NCBI GenBank assembly: GCA_002314675.1
Contig: DCGZ01000092.1
Coordinates: forward strand, 1 to 43,032
Length of the DNA: 43,032 bases
From: Fibrobacter sp. UBA1765
GTDB lineage: Bacteria > Fibrobacterota > Fibrobacteria > Fibrobacterales > Fibrobacteraceae
Direction: 5' to 3'
Shown one piece after another: positions 38,768 through 43,032 of the stretch; the first letter of the stretch is position 1; each line of letters opens with the position of its first letter. The notes below the pieces were generated by a model. That model worked only from the letters and a program-made list of their open reading frames with translations, did no database searches and was not told the DNA's origin. The position numbers and the translations under genes were made by a program.

Positions 38768-41071
38768 TCACTCCGGGTACGCACAGCACCTAAACGAAAT
38801 AGAAGTGTTTTTGTAGAATGCACCGACCTTTCTATAAGGCTGGGTTCCATTCAACATGAATACGACTTCAACATGGTCAGGAACATATTCAAGTTCGCCG
38901 GCAACTTCCTTAAGCCAATCTTCGCCACCCTTACGGTATTCCGCAATAGGAGCGTAGTCATAGCCGACAGTCTCTCCAGTAGCCGGGTTCTTGACCGCAA
39001 AGAACTGGAGCGTATCCCTAAAGTCCTTTTGCTTCAAGGTCTTGTAAATCGTTCGAGCCGTGTCAAGCGTCAAGCTCGTGTCTACAACGGCACCGCTTCG
39101 ATAGATATACACCGTGGTATCCTTAACATAAGCCTTGCGCGTATAATACGGGAAGAACCTGTTTGTACAAAGTGCAATGGATTCCCTGTCAAGGCCATCA
39201 TAGTGCCTATAGCTAGAGCCCTTCAAAAGCTCCAACGTATCTGCGGAACGCCCAAGCACCCATTCCTGGTACTGGCCAGGCAAGTCCCGCAAACCATACT
39301 TGCTAGCGCACTTGTAACTGCGCTTTTCAATATCTGCAGCCGATGCCGAATCGCCCGTTGCAACATTGCAATTCGTGTACAGGTATTCAGAAGCAGCCAA
39401 AGACTCTTCTTCGATAACCCCGTAAGATGAAGTGCCGCCAGAAAGGCAAGCAAGTTCCCAATCGCGTTCCTTGCAAAGCGTTACACTAAAGCCAGATGCA
39501 GAAACAGCCTCACACGCGGCTTTTGCCTCGGAATGCAACAGGTTCACCATAAAGGCTCCGGTAGAATCCATGTGTTCAAACTTTTCCATGCAGAACTTCG
39601 AGTCATTAGTAACTACCGGCAAATACCCATCTGGGCATTCAAGACCCGAAGTATCGGAAGCCGAAACATAGATCGTGTCGATGAGAGCCTTGGAATAATA
39701 CCCCGTACTGTCTATGGAACGGACACGCAAAATCAAGGTATCGCCAGGAGACACCCAACGAATTGTATCTACGACAAAGTCTCCCAAATCAGCAAGCTTG
39801 AACGTATCGCCAGAAACCTTATACAGGTCAACATAGCGTTCATCGGAAATACCGCCAGCCTCGGTAAGCTGCACCCACTCCTTGCCATCGTAGCGGTCAA
39901 CCTGGTAAGACTGAACACCGCGGAAACAGAAGAATTCGTAGCAGGAATCCGGATACGAAAGAACGGTATCCACAATTATGCCATTGTCCTGCTTGAACGG
40001 GTCTACGCTGCGGCTAAAGAAAATCCTTACGCGATTATTGGAATCGAGCTTTGCAAAACCCGGGTTCAAGGAATCTTGCCAAAAGAAAAGCTTTGTGGGC
40101 ATTACCGGAGCCACGCTATCGGTCGTAATAAACATGTGGTTGTTTTCTGCCGAAACTACGGAACCAGAATAATTGCCCGAAGAATCGTAACTCGTGATGC
40201 CAATCGTATACTGGGATTCCGACTTCAGGCCACGAATGGTCAAGCGGAAACGATTCAGCGAGTCATTGTCTACAGAAAAGCCTTCGCCATCGGGAATCGC
40301 TAAACGCAAATAACGCTTATCGGTAGTCGATGTCGTATCAATCCAGACGGAATCATTTTTTGACTTAAATCTGTAATTCCTAAGGTACAGATTACCGCCG
40401 ACAGAATCAACTTCGCCATTATGTTCAACAGTTACCTTGGCTTTACGAATATCTTCCTTTTCGTTCAACGCATAAACAACAATGCTATACCCGGCAATTG
40501 GCCCAGACAGGCTTTCCGGAGAATAAAAATCGGTCTGGTCCGTTGGGCGGGCCCAGTCAAAAACAGCACCATCGACAAACACGGAATCCTGCAAAGTAAC
40601 AATGGCCGGAGCAAGATCATCGCCAAAATGCAGGAACACCCGCTGCAAGGCTCCCGGATCCCCATTGTCAGAATATTCAGGCCAAATGGCTACCTGCAAA
40701 CTGTCATATTCCAAGAAATCCTTCACATATTCAGTAAGGTCAAGCGTATCGTAATAAGATTCCTTCTTGGAATTGTATTCAACAGTCAAAGTCGCATTTT
40801 CGCGCGCATGCTTAGACACAGAACTAACCGTATCGCCAACGACCGTGGTATCAATCCACACAAGGAACTGCGTCAGCTTTTCGGTTTCAATAGGGTAACG
40901 GAAGCGTACACGATAACATGCCTCCGTGCTAGAAGCATCTTCGCAACTACGAAGCACGTTCATTTCAAGAATTTCACGATCAAAGGCATATTCGGTTCCG
41001 CTAGAGCCATCCGAGCAGGAAAGCAAAAGGAACATCGCCAAAACCGCAAATACGCTTTTCAAAAAATTCAT
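38768..41071 (-). CDS. surface lipoprotein with Fn3-like repeats and an FGE-sulfatase-like domain
   Basis: A 767-residue protein from ATG 41071 (aaggg 5-9 nt upstream) with lipobox LLSC (Cys19). Residues about 35-480 look like several beta-sandwich domains, some fibronectin-III-like (SLSGPIAGYSIVVYALNEKE; SESQYTIGITSYDSSGNYSG). From about 480 the protein resembles the formylglycine-generating-enzyme/SUMF1 fold: FCMEKFEHMDS, AKAACEAVSASGFSVTLCKERDWELAC, YGLRDLPGQYQEWVLG and LLKGSSYRHYDG. The fold is widely used for binding rather than catalysis, and the catalytic cysteine pair cannot be confirmed. Probably an outer-membrane recognition protein. Confidence 0.82.
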   Translation of the reverse strand: MNFLKSVFAVLAMFLLLSCSDGSSGTEYAFDREILEMNVLRSCEDASSTEACYRVRFRYPIETEKLTQFLVWIDTTVVGDTVSSVSKHARENATLTVEYNSKKESYYDTLDLTEYVKDFLEYDSLQVAIWPEYSDNGDPGALQRVFLHFGDDLAPAIVTLQDSVFVDGAVFDWARPTDQTDFYSPESLSGPIAGYSIVVYALNEKEDIRKAKVTVEHNGEVDSVGGNLYLRNYRFKSKNDSVWIDTTSTTDKRYLRLAIPDGEGFSVDNDSLNRFRLTIRGLKSESQYTIGITSYDSSGNYSGSVVSAENNHMFITTDSVAPVMPTKLFFWQDSLNPGFAKLDSNNRVRIFFSRSVDPFKQDNGIIVDTVLSYPDSCYEFFCFRGVQSYQVDRYDGKEWVQLTEAGGISDERYVDLYKVSGDTFKLADLGDFVVDTIRWVSPGDTLILRVRSIDSTGYYSKALIDTIYVSASDTSGLECPDGYLPVVTNDSKFCMEKFEHMDSTGAFMVNLLHSEAKAACEAVSASGFSVTLCKERDWELACLSGGTSSYGVIEEESLAASEYLYTNCNVATGDSASAADIEKRSYKCASKYGLRDLPGQYQEWVLGRSADTLELLKGSSYRHYDGLDRESIALCTNRFFPYYTRKAYVKDTTVYIYRSGAVVDTSLTLDTARTIYKTLKQKDFRDTLQFFAVKNPATGETVGYDYAPIAEYRKGGEDWLKEVAGELEYVPDHVEVVFMLNGTQPYRKVGAFYKNTSISFRCCAYPE

Positions 41072-41116
41072 TCTAACCCTTAAACTGGCGCAGAAAATTC
41101 TAAGTATAAGATACAA

Positions 41117-41146
41117 AAAAACCGACCACTTACATGGTCGGTTTTT
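41117..41146. terminator. rpmA terminator
   Basis: aaaaaccgacca / tggtcggttttt, 12-bp perfect stem with a cttaca loop and T-tracts on both strands, 20 bp past the rpmA stop. Confidence 0.9.
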
Positions 41147-41167
41147 AGCAAACGCTTGCGAAATCGC

Positions 41168-41428
41168 TTAGTTTTCTACCGGATAGACAGAAACCTTCTG
41201 ACGATCTGCACCGAAACGTTCGAACTTCACAACGCCATCAATGAGGGAGAACAATGTGAAATCCTTACCGAGGCCTACGTTGTTACCATTGTGGAAATGG
41301 GAACCACGCTGACGAACGATAATGTTACCAGCCTTAACTACTTCACCACCGTACTTCTTGACGCCAAGATATTTCGGGTTGGAATCGCGGCCGTTACGAA
41401 CTGAGCCTTGACCTTTCTTATGTGCCAT
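41168..41428 (-). CDS. rpmA: 50S ribosomal protein L27
   Basis: An 86-residue protein of normal L27 length: MAHKKGQGSVRNGRDSNPKYLGVKKYGGE, then AGNIIVRQRGSHFHNGNNVGLGKD. The N-terminus begins directly with MAHKKG, without the cleavable extension found in Firmicutes L27. It lies 3 bp after rplU, in the usual rplU-rpmA operon; obg, the common third gene, is not next to it here because a strong terminator follows. Confidence 0.97.
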   Translation of the reverse strand: MAHKKGQGSVRNGRDSNPKYLGVKKYGGEVVKAGNIIVRQRGSHFHNGNNVGLGKDFTLFSLIDGVVKFERFGADRQKVSVYPVEN

Positions 41429-41431
41429 GGA

Positions 41432-41920
41432 TTAGGCCTCCTTCGCCTTGCGGAGCGCGTTCTTCTTGACCTTAGCCGGCTTTGGAAGGCCAGCAGCGAT
41501 CTTCTGCTTGCGAGTCATCGGAACGTTCTGTTCCTTTGCCTTTGCAAGAGCTGCAACGCGTGCGCGGTTACGTGTAATTGTTTGAGCATCTGCTACTGCG
41601 GATTCAGAGCCGGAGCGAATTTCCGTGACGAGCACTTCTGTATAGCCCTGACGATGACCGTTACGACGCTTGTAGCGTGTACGACGCTTCTTCTTGAAGA
41701 CGATCACTGTATCACCCTTACCGTGAGCAAGAACTTCGAGCTTCACGAGAGCGTTATCAAGGACAGGGGTGCCGATTTCTACGTTAGCGCCATTGGCAAC
41801 CAACAAGACGGACTTGAGCTCCACTTCAGAACCGACAGCTGCGTCGATGGAAGGAACCTTATAGGCCTTGCCAGCTTCGACTTTATACTGGAAACCACCT
41901 GTTTCAACGATAGAATACAT
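41432..41920 (-). CDS. rplU: 50S ribosomal protein L21 with a C-terminal extension
   Basis: The conserved L21 core runs MYSIVETGGFQYKVEAGKAY ... FKKKRRTRYKRRNGHRQGYT (residues 1-105). A lysine/alanine-rich extension of about 57 residues follows (VAALAKAKEQNVPMTRKQKI, PKPAKVKKNALRKAKEA), making 162 residues against about 103 in E. coli. ATG 41920 (Met-Tyr-Ser) is chosen over an in-frame ATG at 41974, because the extra leader residues do not belong to the family and include the spacer with agga. A tatatttg promoter word lies at 41963-41970. Confidence 0.95.
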   Translation of the reverse strand: MYSIVETGGFQYKVEAGKAYKVPSIDAAVGSEVELKSVLLVANGANVEIGTPVLDNALVKLEVLAHGKGDTVIVFKKKRRTRYKRRNGHRQGYTEVLVTEIRSGSESAVADAQTITRNRARVAALAKAKEQNVPMTRKQKIAAGLPKPAKVKKNALRKAKEA

Positions 41921-42027
41921 ATTATGTATATCCTTTTTTTGGTTTATAAGCTGTTGGGACCCCAAATATAGCAAAGGTTTTCAAAAAATTGTGGATATTT
42001 GGTGTATTTTTTTCAAAATTCATAAAA

Positions 42028-42058
42028 AAACAGCAAAATCCTGTGAATTTCGCCGTTT
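42028..42058 (-). terminator. terminator of the histidine-phosphatase lipoprotein gene
   Basis: Minus strand aaacggcgaaat / attttgctgttt (12 bp with G.T pairs, 7-nt loop) followed by tttta, just past the stop at 42067. Confidence 0.65.
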
Positions 42059-42066
42059 TTACGCCT

Positions 42067-43011
42067 TTATTGAATACCGGATTCCGTACCCTTTACCGGC
42101 AAGACACGGAAGCTTCCATTCTGATCTGTTATCACGGCAACGCCAGCGAGGAAGTTTAGCCACTGCTTACTCTTGTATATCTGCATATCGATAAGGCGTT
42201 CAGAAGCGTATGCGACAAGCGGCATTACAAGCAGATCATGAGTTACATAGACATTCACGCGCGGCGAAGTTTCCATAACAGAGAGTATATACTGAATGAA
42301 TTCATTGCCTCTTGTTTCAAAGTCGTAGAACCAATCTGCATTTGCGCCCGTATACACCCACTTTGCAACGACCGTCGGAGTGCCGCCCTTAGACTTGGCC
42401 TTAGCTTCCAAAGAATCGGACGGAATGGCGACGAACCAGTTACCATCGAGATTTTCAAGAACAGCGACATCTACATCGCCTTCGCCACGGCCAATGGCAA
42501 TGTTCTTGCAGGTGTTCGTTGTACGGACAAAACCAGAAGAAGCATAGGCAAAGGATTCATCACTAGCCATCTGTGCACCAAGATCCTTGGATTGCTGAAC
42601 GCCGACTTCAGTAAGCGGAGATTCAAAGCCAAGGCCAGATTCGCGTTCTGCATGGCGAAGAACGAACGTAACCTTTTCGTTAGATCCTAGACACCTGTAG
42701 ACATCGGCCACAGAAAAGAAACCATTCTCGTCAACCGCATAGCCTGTTGGACAATTATCACTAGCCGTATTTTCGGAAGATCCCGGATTAACGACGCTAG
42801 AAGAAGATTCCGCAGGAGTGGTTCCTTCATTGGAATCACTAGAACCATTAGGAGTTGTAGGCCCTTCTGCAGGATTACCCGCAATGCTGCTACTTGAATT
42901 TTCAGCATTTGACGGCGCAGATGGAGAAGAACTGGAGGAATCGCTGCCACAAGCGGCAAGGAAGAGCGAAGCGGAGCAAAGAGCAGCCGCAGAAAAAAGT
43001 TTAAATTTCAT
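42067..43011 (-). CDS. lipoprotein with a histidine-phosphatase-superfamily domain
   Basis: A 314-residue protein with lipobox LAAC (Cys21), a Ser/Pro/Asn-rich linker (about 22-85, SSSSSPSAPSNAENSSSS) typical of surface proteins of this organism, and a C-terminal domain of the histidine phosphatase (phosphoglycerate mutase-like) superfamily. The RHG-type motif reads VLRHAERES (about 117-125), with PLTEVGVQQSKDLG next, YASSGFVRTTNT for the second arginine, and VYVTHDLLVMP for the second catalytic histidine. The core residues are present, so it could be an active extracellular phosphatase; substrate unknown. A short CPTGYAVDENGFFSV segment precedes the domain. Confidence 0.85.
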   Translation of the reverse strand: MKFKLFSAAALCSASLFLAACGSDSSSSSPSAPSNAENSSSSIAGNPAEGPTTPNGSSDSNEGTTPAESSSSVVNPGSSENTASDNCPTGYAVDENGFFSVADVYRCLGSNEKVTFVLRHAERESGLGFESPLTEVGVQQSKDLGAQMASDESFAYASSGFVRTTNTCKNIAIGRGEGDVDVAVLENLDGNWFVAIPSDSLEAKAKSKGGTPTVVAKWVYTGANADWFYDFETRGNEFIQYILSVMETSPRVNVYVTHDLLVMPLVAYASERLIDMQIYKSKQWLNFLAGVAVITDQNGSFRVLPVKGTESGIQ

Positions 43012-43032
43012 AAAATCTCTACAAAGATGTTT

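Overview
The window is a piece of a Fibrobacter-type genome (Fibrobacterota). The evidence is a FISUMP domain (Fibrobacter succinogenes major paralogous family) at 36585-37679, a TIGR02147-type regulator at 9616-10467 (a family defined from Fibrobacter paralogues), and many Ser-rich lipoproteins of unknown function set among ordinary housekeeping genes. Most genes lie on the minus strand; plus-strand blocks are hipBA, hflX-pgpA, rlmI-dnaA-mce and one tRNA-Arg.

Region 1 (1-5.8 kb) is accessory DNA: an intact-looking IS110 transposase with a structured non-coding end that could encode a bridge RNA, a HipBA toxin-antitoxin pair, and two tandem Rpn-family PD-(D/E)XK nucleases. Each Rpn gene contains an in-frame internal ATG behind a strong Shine-Dalgarno, as expected if a short C-terminal protein is made from inside each gene. 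The second Rpn gene lies between 90-bp near-identical direct repeats.

Region 2 (5.8-10.5 kb) is a surface-protein cluster: a lipoprotein alternating collagen triplets with seven Cys-pair modules, and a TIGR02147 regulator overlapping a second lipoprotein by ATGA. The two lipoproteins share a C-terminal domain of about 200 residues. Region 3 (10.6-25 kb) holds argG, a SNF2 helicase, hflX-pgpA, a diguanylate cyclase with a downstream secreted protein, a PAS protein, glycyl-tRNA synthetase, a large lipoprotein and a monofunctional transglycosylase. Region 4 (24.8-29.8 kb) holds an RlmI-like methyltransferase, dnaA with two near-consensus DnaA boxes, an MCE/MlaD protein and exonuclease III. Region 5 (29.8-43 kb) holds metH, groES-groEL, tRNA-Arg, hemB with a FISUMP protein, an FGE-like lipoprotein, rplU-rpmA and a histidine-phosphatase lipoprotein.

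Several patterns cut across the genes. A TAYATTTG-like -10 element recurs; in at least five genes it lies only 4-5 nt before an ATG that has no convincing Shine-Dalgarno, which suggests leaderless mRNAs. A hairpin element with conserved flanks and covarying stem sits directly after the stop codons of dnaA, groES and the SNF2 helicase. A palindromic repeat has apparently inserted in frame into the metH interdomain linker. The intergenic regions also hold AT-rich word repeats and small palindromes. All identifications were made by reading the sequence; no database search was run.
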